9,244 nucleotides of DNA from Verrucomicrobiota bacterium (GTDB lineage: Bacteria; Verrucomicrobiota; Verrucomicrobiia; Limisphaerales; UBA1096). This document shows, piece after piece, positions 1 to 6,581 of this stretch. The notes under the pieces were generated by a model. The model was not told where the DNA came from and did not search any database. It saw nothing but the letters and a program-made list of their open reading frames with translations. The stretch covers positions 1-9,244 of the forward strand of contig DQOE01000020.1 in NCBI GenBank assembly GCA_015658765.1, written 5' to 3'. The stretch's first letter is position 1. Each line of letters starts with the position of its first letter. The position numbers were made by a program, and so were the translations under genes.

Positions 1-1368
1 ACAGTCATTGGCAGCTTGCTGGCGGTTGGAGCGGTTGCCATTGTGAGCATCGCCGAACTAACGCCCATCACATTTTACACCGCAGGTACCATGCTACTGC
101 TGGCTGGTTTGGCGTTTGTATCGGCGCGGTTGACGCGCCTGTCGAATGCAAGTGCGCTTGACCAACCCGACGGACTCTCTCTCTCCGAGCTTGGCCAACG
201 CAACGCCGCTCGTCGGCGACGACGCAGCATGGCCACAGTCGGCATGTTGGCCTGTGGCAGTTTCATGATCGCCTCGATCGGTGTGTTCCAAAAAGACGCC
301 ACGGTTGACGCCAACGAGCGCACATCCGGCACCGGCGGCTTTGCGTTCATGGGCGAAGCCAGCATCGCCGTCGTGCACGACATGAACGACGCCCAACAGC
401 GCGCCGATCATTACAGCCTCGACGAGAAACTCGTGCAGGGTGTCACCTTTGTACCGTTCCGACTGCGCGACGGTGACCAAGCCAACTGCCTCAACCTCAA
501 CCGCGCCCAGCAGCCGCGCCTGCTCGGCGGCAAGCCGGAACAGCTCAAGGGCCGGTTCACCATCACCGCGCCGCTCGACGGCCTTGAGCCGGGCGACAAC
601 CCGTGGGCGCTGCTCGAGACCGCGCGGGCGACTCTCAAACTCGGCGATAACGTCGTCCCGGCCATCGCCGATCAAAGCGCCATGAAGTATGCACTCGGGA
701 TGAAGATTGGCGACACAATCGACTACACCGACGAACACGGCATCACATTCAAAGTGATGTTCGTCGCTCAAATGGTTGACAGCATTTTGCAGGGCAGCCT
801 ACTCATCTCCGAGTCGGACTTTATTAAACGATACCCCGGTGAAAGTGGCTACCGTGTGTTTCTTGTCGATGCCCCAGCGGAAAACAGGGAAGCCGTCGGC
901 GTGGAGTTAAATACCGCTCTCGAGGATCACGGCTTCGAGTGGGTCAGCGCCACGCAGCGACTCGGCGAACTGAACGCCGTGCAGAACACTTACCTAAACA
1001 CGTTTCAAGTGCTCGGCGGTTTGGGCCTGTTGCTTGGCAGCCTTGGCTTGGGCGTCGTCGTGATGCGCAACGTGCAGGAACGCAAAAACGAACTCGCCCT
1101 GCTGCGCGCGATCGGTTTTGAGAAACGCACAATCAAGGGTTTCGTGCTGGGAGAGTACCTCGGGCTGCTGATCGGCGGGTTGCTAATCGGCACCGTCTCG
1201 GCCGGCTTGGCGGTGCTTCCGACCATACTTTCCCCGACCACCGATGTGCCGTACGCTCTGCTCGGCGCGACGCTCGGCAGCGTCCTGCTGCTCGCCGGCC
1301 TGTGGACGTGGATCGCAACGAACCTCTCGCTGCGCGGCAACCTGTTGGAAGGCTTCCGGGGGGATTGA
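1..1368 (+). CDS. ABC transporter permease, FtsX/MacB type (C-terminal part, 5' truncated)
   Basis: The frame is open from base 1 and ends at TGA 1366-1368, so the true start lies upstream; the TTG at base 16 is only an in-frame codon. 455 residues are visible. Residues 1-45 are two hydrophobic segments that would close a first FtsX domain. A basic stretch (RNAARRRRR) and a membrane helix (about 76-96) open the second half. A large extracytoplasmic domain of the MacB-PCD kind follows, containing CLNLNRAQ (about 163-170). The C-terminal FtsX domain has three helices (about 333-355, 381-405, 417-442). The cytoplasmic signature NVQERKNELALLRAIGFEKR lies between the first two and is typical of FtsX-like permeases. 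Such proteins work with an ABC ATPase on lipoproteins, lipids or exported compounds; the substrate cannot be read here. The full protein probably has two FtsX domains. The family call is secure, the role is not. Confidence 0.88.
   Translation, partial: TVIGSLLAVGAVAIVSIAELTPITFYTAGTMLLLAGLAFVSARLTRLSNASALDQPDGLSLSELGQRNAARRRRRSMATVGMLACGSFMIASIGVFQKDATVDANERTSGTGGFAFMGEASIAVVHDMNDAQQRADHYSLDEKLVQGVTFVPFRLRDGDQANCLNLNRAQQPRLLGGKPEQLKGRFTITAPLDGLEPGDNPWALLETARATLKLGDNVVPAIADQSAMKYALGMKIGDTIDYTDEHGITFKVMFVAQMVDSILQGSLLISESDFIKRYPGESGYRVFLVDAPAENREAVGVELNTALEDHGFEWVSATQRLGELNAVQNTYLNTFQVLGGLGLLLGSLGLGVVVMRNVQERKNELALLRAIGFEKRTIKGFVLGEYLGLLIGGLLIGTVSAGLAVLPTILSPTTDVPYALLGATLGSVLLLAGLWTWIATNLSLRGNLLEGFRGD
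190..198. repeat. Iterated palindrome copy (CTTGGCCAA)
   Basis: One copy of the TTGGCCAA core (191-198) inside the permease gene, read CTT GGC CAA = LGQ just before the RNAARRRRR stretch. It is the only 8-mer copy in this gene. Confidence 0.7.
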
Positions 1369-1413
1369 AAAAAAATGAACAGATCATCAAAAAACGCGAA
1401 AGCGTCTTGGAGT

Positions 1414-1436
1414 GCGGTTTTCTGCACCGCTTTTTT
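1414..1436 (+). terminator. Probable intrinsic terminator of the permease gene
   Basis: GCGGT (1414-1418) pairs with ACCGC (1426-1430) across a 7-base loop and is followed directly by six T (1431-1436). It starts 46 bases after the permease stop codon. The stem is short at 5 bp, so strength is uncertain, but stem, T-run and position agree. Confidence 0.6.
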
Positions 1437-1437
1437 A

Positions 1438-1460
1438 AACGCAGAGGGCCGCAGAGAGAA
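1438..1460. repeat. CGCAGAG-type intergenic short repeat
   Basis: CGCAGAG occurs at 1440-1446 and again at 1450-1456, a 10-base period, in the form ACGCAGAGGGCCGCAGAGAG. From general knowledge, runs of this type are scattered between genes in many Verrucomicrobiota and Planctomycetota genomes. Their function is not known to me. Only two units are present. Confidence 0.5.
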
Positions 1461-1479
1461 AATAACTGAAATTTTTTTA

Positions 1480-1509
1480 AACACGGATTTCACGAATGTA
1501 CACAAAGTT
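1480..1509. repeat. CACGGATTTCACG-type intergenic short repeat
   Basis: CAC recurs at 1482, 1491 and 1501 in an imperfect 9-10 base period (CACGGATTT, CACGAATGTA, CACAAAGTT). It is a decayed example of the CACGGATTTCACGGAT class of intergenic repeat, and the start codon of the next gene (1496) lies inside it. The following 1505-1535 is also low-complexity (TTGAAAACTGAAAATTTGAAACTTC). Confidence 0.5.
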
Positions 1510-2176
1510 GAAAACTGAAAATTTGAAACTTCAAACCCCCAAGACACTTTCACGTTGTTTATTGGCGTTTGGGTTGGCGGCGTTTACGGCGCAGGCGGCG
1601 GAGCCGCTATACCAAAATAATTTTGAGAAAACTCAAATTGGCGAAGTGCCGGACGATTTTCTCGTGCTCGACGGCGACTTCGCGGTGAAGCGGGGGAATG
1701 GCAACAAGTATCTCGAGTTGCCCGGCGCGCCGCTCGATGCGTTCGGCTTCATGTTCGGCCCGTCGGCACGGCACGGCAACGAAATCAGCGCGCGGATGTT
1801 CGGCACGAAAAAAGGCCGCCGCTACCCGGTGTTCGGCGTCGCGCTGAACGGCGTCAACGGCTATCGACTGCAGGTCGCCCCGGCCAAGCGGGCGATCGAG
1901 TTGCTCAAGGGCAGCACCGTCGTGGCCAAGGTGCCGTTTCGCTGGAGCGGCGTCGAGTGGCTTCGACTCGCGCTGAGGGTCGAGCAAACCGGCGCTGCCG
2001 AGTGGACGGTCAGCGGCCGGGTTTGGGCCGACGGTAAAAAGGCACCGGCCAAGCCCACCATCACGCACAAGGAAGCCAAGGAACCGCGCAACGGCAAGCC
2101 CTCCATTTGGGGAAGCCCCTACTCCGGCACCCCGATTCGCTATGACGACATCGTCGTCAAAAAAATCGCCAAGTAA
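1496..2176 (+). CDS. Secreted beta-sandwich-like protein (hypothetical)
   Basis: 226 residues. A basic N-terminal region is followed by a hydrophobic segment (LLAFGLAAFTAQA, about 22-34) and a likely signal-peptidase site at AQA/AE, so the product is probably periplasmic or secreted. The mature part alternates short hydrophobic strands, ends in SPYSGTPIRYDDIVV (207-221), and contains FGPSARHG (87-94), FGVALNG (113-119) and YRLQVAPAKRAIELL (123-137). This resembles the concanavalin-like beta-sandwich (LamG or 3-keto-disaccharide-hydrolase type) of many secreted PVC-group proteins. No catalytic residues can be assigned. The ATG at 1496 sits in a short-repeat cluster with no Shine-Dalgarno site. 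A TTG at 1508 or 1523 would also keep the signal peptide, so the first 4-9 residues are uncertain. The next gene overlaps its 3' end. Whether it binds carbohydrate is unknown. Confidence 0.75.
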   Translation: MYTKLKTENLKLQTPKTLSRCLLAFGLAAFTAQAAEPLYQNNFEKTQIGEVPDDFLVLDGDFAVKRGNGNKYLELPGAPLDAFGFMFGPSARHGNEISARMFGTKKGRRYPVFGVALNGVNGYRLQVAPAKRAIELLKGSTVVAKVPFRWSGVEWLRLALRVEQTGAAEWTVSGRVWADGKKAPAKPTITHKEAKEPRNGKPSIWGSPYSGTPIRYDDIVVKKIAK

Positions 2177-3530
2177 CCGGCTGGCTGTTTTCCTGCTGGC
2201 GCTTGGCATGGCTGCGCCGCTTGGCAACGCGGCGGAGGTCGAGTTGCGGCTCGCGATTCCCGAGGCGCCGTTTCACGTCATCGGTGACCCGGTGCCGCTG
2301 CGCTGGGAGTTCGTCAATCGCGGTGATCAACGACTGGCCTTCATGTGGGAGGGCTGCTGCCGGTTGAACGGCCGCGTCACCGCATCGCTTGGCCAACTCA
2401 CCCTTCACTCTGATCCGGCGACTTCCGCCGCGCAGTTGACTGCGCACCGATTCGCGCGCGCCGTGCGACTACTCCCCGGCAAGCCGGCCGTTTTCGAGAC
2501 GAACCTCGGCGACTGGCTCAACATCGACCGCTCCGGCGAATACAAACTCACCGCCCGATACACCGGCCTGCTCGACAACCAGCAGCCGCAAGTCGGACGC
2601 GGCTGGCAACTCTGGAAAGACTCCGCCACGGCCGAGCCGATCCGCGCCACGCTGCTGACCCCGGGCGACTACATCGCCAGGCGCAACCAAGCCGAGATTG
2701 CGCTTCGACTCGACGGCCCCGATCGATTGCTCCCGCTCGATCCGACGATGCTCGAATTGAAACTGCTCAACTTGTCCGAGACACCCAAGACAATCCATTG
2801 GCCAAGCGACTTTGCGCTTTGGTTTTTGGATGCCACCGGCGAGCGTTCACCGATGGCTCCCACAAGCATTCGCGCCGCCCCGGAGAAACTGGTGCTCGCA
2901 AAAAATCAACGCTTGGCCAAGCGAATCGAGATCGCCCCGGGCGCATTCGATGGCCAGGCGCTTGAGCTGTATCGACTGTTCGTCGATTTCAAAACCGCCG
3001 AAAGCCGCTCGCCTTCCAACGCCGTGCCGCTCGACTGGCGGCTGGACGCCGCCGACTTGCAACAACTCATCCACTTGGCCTCAGGCGGCGCGAAAACCGG
3101 GCGGCGAAACCGGCCGCTGAAACTGATCCGCCTGCACCTCGGCGAACTTGGGCAAGCGCTAGGCCAAGTGCCTGCATCGGATTTAAAGGAAAAGGGTAAA
3201 AAACTGCTGAAGGAATTACAACTCGCCGCAGCGCTAAACCCTGTTTCCGAAAAACCGGGCCTAGTTACCGTGAAACTCCGAATCACCAACGACGGATCAA
3301 TTCAATTTGCTAACGAAGCGCTTGGCCAAGCGTTTCAGGGTGAAAAGCCCATCACAGACCAACTCAACGATTTACTGAACATCCGCAAACACCTGGGCTG
3401 GACCGTTGCCATCCAAATTCAACCATACGCCACCACCGCCAATAAACACGTCGACGCTGCCTTTGAGAAATTAAAACCTCTCGAACCCCGCTTGGCCAAG
3501 CCAATCACATTGGCTCCCCTACAAAACTAG
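2142..3530 (+). CDS. Hypothetical secreted protein with Ig-like regions
   Basis: 462 residues, not recognised as a named family. The ATG at 2142 lies in another frame inside the preceding gene and overlaps it by 35 bases. It is preferred because it gives a complete signal peptide: basic KK and R, hydrophobic LAVFLLALGMAAPLG, and a site near GNAAE (29-32). The next in-frame ATG (2208) would remove most of the hydrophobic segment. Residues 32-175 look like an Ig-like beta domain (WEFVNRGDQRLAF, then DRSGEYKLTARYTG at 129-142), and 185-300 like a second. About 300-365 is helical and charged. Residues 373-449 (VTVKLRITNDGSIQFAN, then a helix, then TVAIQIQPYA) loosely recall an ExbD/TolR periplasmic domain. 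The gene holds five exact TTGGCCAA copies plus degenerate ones, far more than its neighbours. Coupled translation with the upstream gene is likely. Confidence 0.72.
   Translation: MTTSSSKKSPSNRLAVFLLALGMAAPLGNAAEVELRLAIPEAPFHVIGDPVPLRWEFVNRGDQRLAFMWEGCCRLNGRVTASLGQLTLHSDPATSAAQLTAHRFARAVRLLPGKPAVFETNLGDWLNIDRSGEYKLTARYTGLLDNQQPQVGRGWQLWKDSATAEPIRATLLTPGDYIARRNQAEIALRLDGPDRLLPLDPTMLELKLLNLSETPKTIHWPSDFALWFLDATGERSPMAPTSIRAAPEKLVLAKNQRLAKRIEIAPGAFDGQALELYRLFVDFKTAESRSPSNAVPLDWRLDAADLQQLIHLASGGAKTGRRNRPLKLIRLHLGELGQALGQVPASDLKEKGKKLLKELQLAAALNPVSEKPGLVTVKLRITNDGSIQFANEALGQAFQGEKPITDQLNDLLNIRKHLGWTVAIQIQPYATTANKHVDAAFEKLKPLEPRLAKPITLAPLQN
2388..2396. repeat. Iterated palindrome copy (CTTGGCCAA)
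   Basis: Core 2389-2396, read CTT GGC CAA as LGQ (residues 83-85 of the unknown secreted protein), between the two cysteines GCC and a beta-strand. Confidence 0.7.
2798..2807. repeat. Iterated palindrome copy (TTGGCCAAGC)
   Basis: Core 2798-2805, read in the third phase as TGG CCA AGC = WPS (residues 220-222). The use of all three phases in one gene shows that the DNA word, not a peptide, is what recurs. Confidence 0.7.
2911..2922. repeat. Full 12-bp palindrome GCTTGGCCAAGC
   Basis: A perfect dyad, read as TTG GCC AAG = LAK within RLAKR (residues 257-261) of the unknown secreted protein. Confidence 0.75.
3147..3168. repeat. Two degenerate palindrome copies in tandem
   Basis: CTTGGGCAA (3147-3155) and CTAGGCCAA (3159-3167) each differ from the core by one base, lie 12 bases apart, and give the peptide LGQALGQ (residues 336-342). 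They look like eroded copies. Confidence 0.5.
3320..3331. repeat. Full 12-bp palindrome GCTTGGCCAAGC
   Basis: A perfect dyad, flanked by CG on the left and G on the right (CGCTTGGCCAAGCG at 3319-3332 is a 14-bp perfect dyad). Read as ALGQA (residues 393-397). Confidence 0.75.
3490..3501. repeat. Full 12-bp palindrome GCTTGGCCAAGC
   Basis: A perfect dyad 29 bases before the stop codon of the unknown secreted protein, read RLAKP (residues 450-454). Confidence 0.75.
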
Positions 3531-3621
3531 CTTCGGAATAAAACATCTTTGGCGACCAATCAGGCGAAGTAACGCAAAAGAGCAGAAAATCCAATTTTTA
3601 CAGGGATAAACTGCATTTCCG

Positions 3622-3652
3622 TTCTAGCACCGGTGCTAGAATTTTCGTTTTT
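3622..3652 (+). terminator. Perfect 20-bp palindrome with T-runs, probable terminator
   Basis: TTCTAGCACCGGTGCTAGAA (3622-3641) is a perfect inverted repeat with no spacer. It can fold as an 8-bp stem with a 4-base CCGG loop, followed by TTTT C G TTTTT (3642-3652). It lies 91 bases after the + strand gene and 70 bases beyond the 3' end of the convergent - strand gene. T-runs on the + strand side favour termination of the + strand transcript. A zero-spacer dyad could instead be a protein-binding site. Confidence 0.6.
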
Positions 3653-3688
3653 CCTAAGGTTTAGACGCGCTTAAAAACTGATGCTTTT

Positions 3689-3720
3689 GGCGCTGTTGAG
3701 ATGAATAGCATTATAGCGCC
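3689..3720 (-). terminator. Weak inverted repeat after the oxidoreductase stop codon
   Basis: GGCGCT (3689-3694) and AGCGCC (3715-3720) are exact complements 20 bases apart, directly downstream of the - strand oxidoreductase stop codon. On the - strand it is followed by only four A, not by T, so it would not be a classical terminator; it could shield the mRNA 3' end. Confidence 0.3.
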
Positions 3721-3722
3721 GT

Positions 3723-5372
3723 TTATTTGTCAGCGGCTTTCAACTCTTCATTAATCACGTAATCAGTAGGAAATTCGATCACTTGATTCTGTTTTTTTAA
3801 GCGCTTTTTTAACTGGTTGTAGGGTAATTGCTGAACATCAACCTTGGTTTTAGAAGCCATGGCCGCAGCCACCCCAGCACTATGTCCGAGCATCATCCAA
3901 GTCGGCTCGACACGTATGCTGGAAAGCGCCACATGACTGCTCGACAGGCAGACCGGCACTAACAGGTTGACGCATTCGGAGCGCTTGGGAGTGAGCGAAC
4001 GGTAAGGCACCTGGTATGGATGCCCGTGGTGATTGCCGTTGATACGCTTGGGGAAAATTGTACCTTCATTAATCCACCCTCTGCCGTCAGCCGTCGGCAC
4101 ACGCTGGCAGTCATGCGAATCGATAGGGAAGGAACTGATACCTATGCTATCCTTCTTCCGGGCATTTGTTCGCACGTCATGCTGGGTTAAGACATGCTCA
4201 CCAATCATGCGCCTGCCTTCGCGCACATAAAGGGCAGGCGGCCAGCCCCCATATTTTCCAAATTCATCCTTGGCGAGGCCGTAGGTCGCGAATTTCCTGC
4301 GAACGCCCTCGGGCACGCCCGAGTCGGTTTTAAGGAACCAGATCAGCTCCAGCGTGTACTGCTTGTGTGCCTCCCAGATTTTCTCACGCTCCTTGTAAGT
4401 TGCCTCGGGCCAAGCCCAGCTCGCGCCGACCAAGCCTGATGAAATCTGCCGACCTATTCCATTGTTCAGGTCGACCTTCCTGCCCGGCAGCGGGTATTCA
4501 TCAATGGATACCATGCTTCCAGCTACTTTGGGATTGGCTTTTACGTAGCGACGTACAAGTTCAAAGCGAGCTGGATCATAATTGGCTGGCTCGGGGATTG
4601 GCAGACGATTGTTCGGGTCAGTCGAGATCACAACGCGAAAGCTGTAGGTCATGATCTTCCCATCTCCTTTGTCTTCACCAAGCGAGTCGCCAGTAAGTAG
4701 CGGCAACGGTTTACCTGCCGCATTGAAAGGCTCGATTATGACGGCTTTTTTTGGGAACTGATGGCCAGCTAGGGACTCACCATATTGTTTTTTGCTTTCT
4801 CGCCCCAAGGCATAAGACACCTTGGCAGCTGCCATGAGGTCGCCTTCGTAGGTCGCATCGATGAACTGTTCGGCATGCAACATGCCCTTGCTCGTATTGA
4901 GCATTATTATCCGCGCCGACTCTTTGGTGACGCCTGTCAATCGGTGCTCCAAAAACACATCGACACCAGCCTCCTTTAGCATGTCGTTAAACACCTTTTC
5001 CGCGACATGCGGCTCGTTTGTCCACTTGTTGTATTTCGTTAGATCGATCTCCCAGTTTAATGTCACACCAGCATCCCTATAATGTTTGTGGATGCGCTGG
5101 TAAAACTCGACGAACAAACCGCCCATCAACTGGCGAACACACTGATTTCCGTCGCTCAAGCTCAAACCACCGGTCAGCATCCCTCCGACGTAGTCGTAAG
5201 GCGACAAAAGCGCCACTGAAGCGCCCTCGCGGGCCGCGGCAACCGAAGCACACACACCCGCCGGAGTAGCCCCGTATACCAACACTTCATATTTCCGAGA
5301 TTTTGCATGAAGTAAGGTGGGGGCACACCCCACCAAAAGCACGGCTGCGATTGTGATTAGTATGTGTTTCAT
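3723..5372 (-). CDS. Exported FAD-dependent oxidoreductase
   Basis: 549 residues, matching the FAD-dependent oxidoreductase family (PF12831) found among secreted polysaccharide and sulfatase-linked proteins of PVC bacteria and Bacteroidetes. The N-terminus MKHILITIAAVLLVGC is a signal sequence. LVGC (13-16) fits a lipobox, though LHA/KS (21-25) could be an ordinary cleavage site. A dinucleotide-binding motif follows the strand YEVLVYG as GATPAGV (34-40). Family blocks FIDATYEGDL (170-179), GRRMIGEHVLTQHDV (386-400), PYQVPYRSL (452-460) and TWMMLGHSAGVAAAMA (491-506) are all present, so it looks intact. The substrate is unknown. It begins 23 bases after tgt ends on the same strand. A GAAGGGAA stretch abuts the ATG, the only purine-rich site of this kind before a start in the window. 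Sampled lines show about 50% GC against about 68-70% in the biotin ligase, and no TTGGCCAA core, which suggests later acquisition. Confidence 0.9.
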   Translation of the reverse strand: MKHILITIAAVLLVGCAPTLLHAKSRKYEVLVYGATPAGVCASVAAAREGASVALLSPYDYVGGMLTGGLSLSDGNQCVRQLMGGLFVEFYQRIHKHYRDAGVTLNWEIDLTKYNKWTNEPHVAEKVFNDMLKEAGVDVFLEHRLTGVTKESARIIMLNTSKGMLHAEQFIDATYEGDLMAAAKVSYALGRESKKQYGESLAGHQFPKKAVIIEPFNAAGKPLPLLTGDSLGEDKGDGKIMTYSFRVVISTDPNNRLPIPEPANYDPARFELVRRYVKANPKVAGSMVSIDEYPLPGRKVDLNNGIGRQISSGLVGASWAWPEATYKEREKIWEAHKQYTLELIWFLKTDSGVPEGVRRKFATYGLAKDEFGKYGGWPPALYVREGRRMIGEHVLTQHDVRTNARKKDSIGISSFPIDSHDCQRVPTADGRGWINEGTIFPKRINGNHHGHPYQVPYRSLTPKRSECVNLLVPVCLSSSHVALSSIRVEPTWMMLGHSAGVAAAMASKTKVDVQQLPYNQLKKRLKKQNQVIEFPTDYVINEELKAADK

Positions 5373-5380
5373 TTCCCTTC
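5373..5380 (-). promoter_or_regulatory. Possible ribosome binding site of the oxidoreductase
   Basis: On the - strand GAAGGGAA directly precedes ATG (5370-5372). The AAGGG core is only 2 bases from the start, closer than usual, so it may be weak. No comparable site precedes the other starts. Confidence 0.4.
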
Positions 5381-5395
5381 AGCTTTATAAAAGCC

Positions 5396-6541
5396 TTATT
5401 TCGGCAGCCTTGAGTTGGCGCGGCCTTCGAGGACCTTTGAGGTGGGTTGATAGTTTCCGATGAAGTCTTCGCGGTAACTATCGAATGTACCCTCGGCCAA
5501 GTGGCGGCGGATGTCACGCATCACCTCAAGGAAAAAATGCGAGTTGTGCACGCTGAGCATCCGCAGTCCGAGGATTTCACCGGCCTTGAGCAGGTGACGC
5601 AGATAGGCACGTGTGTGGTGCGTGCAGGCAAAACATTCGCAGCCCTCCTCGATCGGTCCGAAGTCCTCCTTCTGATGGCTGGCGCGGAGATTGATCGCGC
5701 CGCTCGAGGTGTAAGCGGTTCCATTGCGGGCAACACGGGTCGGCAGCACGCAGTCGAACATGTCCACGCCGCGTGCAACAAGCTCGATCAACTGCGCCGG
5801 AGTGCCCAGCCCCATCGCGTAGCGGGCCTTGTCGGCCGGCAGGTGTGGCTCCGTGAGTTCGATGGCGTGCATCATTTCGGGCTCCGGTTCGCCGACGCTG
5901 ACGCCACCGATCGCGTAACCGTCGAAGTCCATCGCGACCAGTTCCTCCGCACAACGCTTGCGGAGCTCGGGGTCATTGGCGCCCTGCACGATGCCGAAGT
6001 ACAGCTGGCCCTCGGCGCGGGGTTGCTCGGCGCAGATGGCGGCCCAGTCGAGCGTACGCTTGACGGCGGCCTGCAAGTCACTGTCGGATGCCCCGTGTGG
6101 GGGGCATTCGTCGAACAACATTGCGATGTCGGAGCCAAGTTCGCGCTGGATGGCCATCGATTCCCTCGGACCAAGGAAGAGCATCTCGCCGCTGAGGTGC
6201 GAGCGAAACTCGACGCCGTCGTCTCGCACCTTGCGAATCTTGGCCAAACTGTAAACCTGAAACCCGCCGCTGTCGGTGAGGATCGGCTTGTCCCAGTTCA
6301 TGAACCGGTGCAGTCCGCCGGCCTTGCGGATGATGTCCAATCCCGGGCGGAGGAACAGGTGATACGTGTTGCCGAGCAGAATCTCCGTCCCTATCTCTTT
6401 GAGTTCGCGCAGGTCGAGCGCCTTGACGCTGGCCTGCGTGCCGACCGGCATGAACACCGGCGTGTCGATCACGCCGCGCGCGGTCGTCAACCGGCCAAGA
6501 CGCGCCTTGCTACGTGGGCTGGTTTTAAGCAACTCATACAT
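5396..6541 (-). CDS. tgt: tRNA-guanine(34) transglycosylase
   Basis: Replaces guanine-34 of tRNAs with GUN anticodons by the queuosine precursor preQ1. Taking ATG 6541 gives 381 residues, close to E. coli Tgt (375), and starts at MYELLKTS. The frame stays open 46 codons further, but that part overlaps the upstream gene and does not look like Tgt. Family motifs are intact: DSGGFQ (90-95, catalytic Asp 90), FDECPP (143-148), GIVQGA (183-188), GGVSVGEP (212-219), and MFDCVLPTR (261-269) with the expected nucleophile Asp 263. The zinc ligands are CECFAC (301, 303, 306) and His 332. The start is 40 bases after the LptE-like stop codon, and the oxidoreductase follows 23 bases after its own stop, so transcription with both is likely. 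The gap upstream holds a CTTGGCCAG element and no clear Shine-Dalgarno site. Identification is firm. Confidence 0.97.
   Translation of the reverse strand: MYELLKTSPRSKARLGRLTTARGVIDTPVFMPVGTQASVKALDLRELKEIGTEILLGNTYHLFLRPGLDIIRKAGGLHRFMNWDKPILTDSGGFQVYSLAKIRKVRDDGVEFRSHLSGEMLFLGPRESMAIQRELGSDIAMLFDECPPHGASDSDLQAAVKRTLDWAAICAEQPRAEGQLYFGIVQGANDPELRKRCAEELVAMDFDGYAIGGVSVGEPEPEMMHAIELTEPHLPADKARYAMGLGTPAQLIELVARGVDMFDCVLPTRVARNGTAYTSSGAINLRASHQKEDFGPIEEGCECFACTHHTRAYLRHLLKAGEILGLRMLSVHNSHFFLEVMRDIRRHLAEGTFDSYREDFIGNYQPTSKVLEGRANSRLPK
6239..6247. repeat. Iterated palindrome copy (CTTGGCCAA)
   Basis: Core 6240-6247 within tgt, read on the - strand as TTG GCC AAG = LAK in SLAKIRK (98-104). Other Tgt proteins have similar residues here (for example SLGDIRK in E. 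coli), so this copy could have arisen by substitution and codon choice rather than insertion. Confidence 0.6.
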
Positions 6542-6563
6542 TCGCGTGAGGACAGGAGAATCA

Positions 6564-6574
6564 GCTTGGCCAGG
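6564..6574. repeat. Degenerate palindrome copy between the lptE-like gene and tgt
   Basis: GCTTGGCCAGG lies in the 40-base gap between the two - strand genes, one base off the core. It is one of the few copies outside coding sequence, and another CTTGGCCAG lies close by inside the lptE-like gene (6618-6626). Confidence 0.5.
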
Positions 6575-6581
6575 CGGCGGC

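Noticed and set aside
5382..5394. Small hairpin GCTTT-ATA-AAAGC between tgt and the oxidoreductase
   Set aside because: The 5-bp AT-rich stem with a 3-base loop is weak and has no T-run; chance occurrence is likely.
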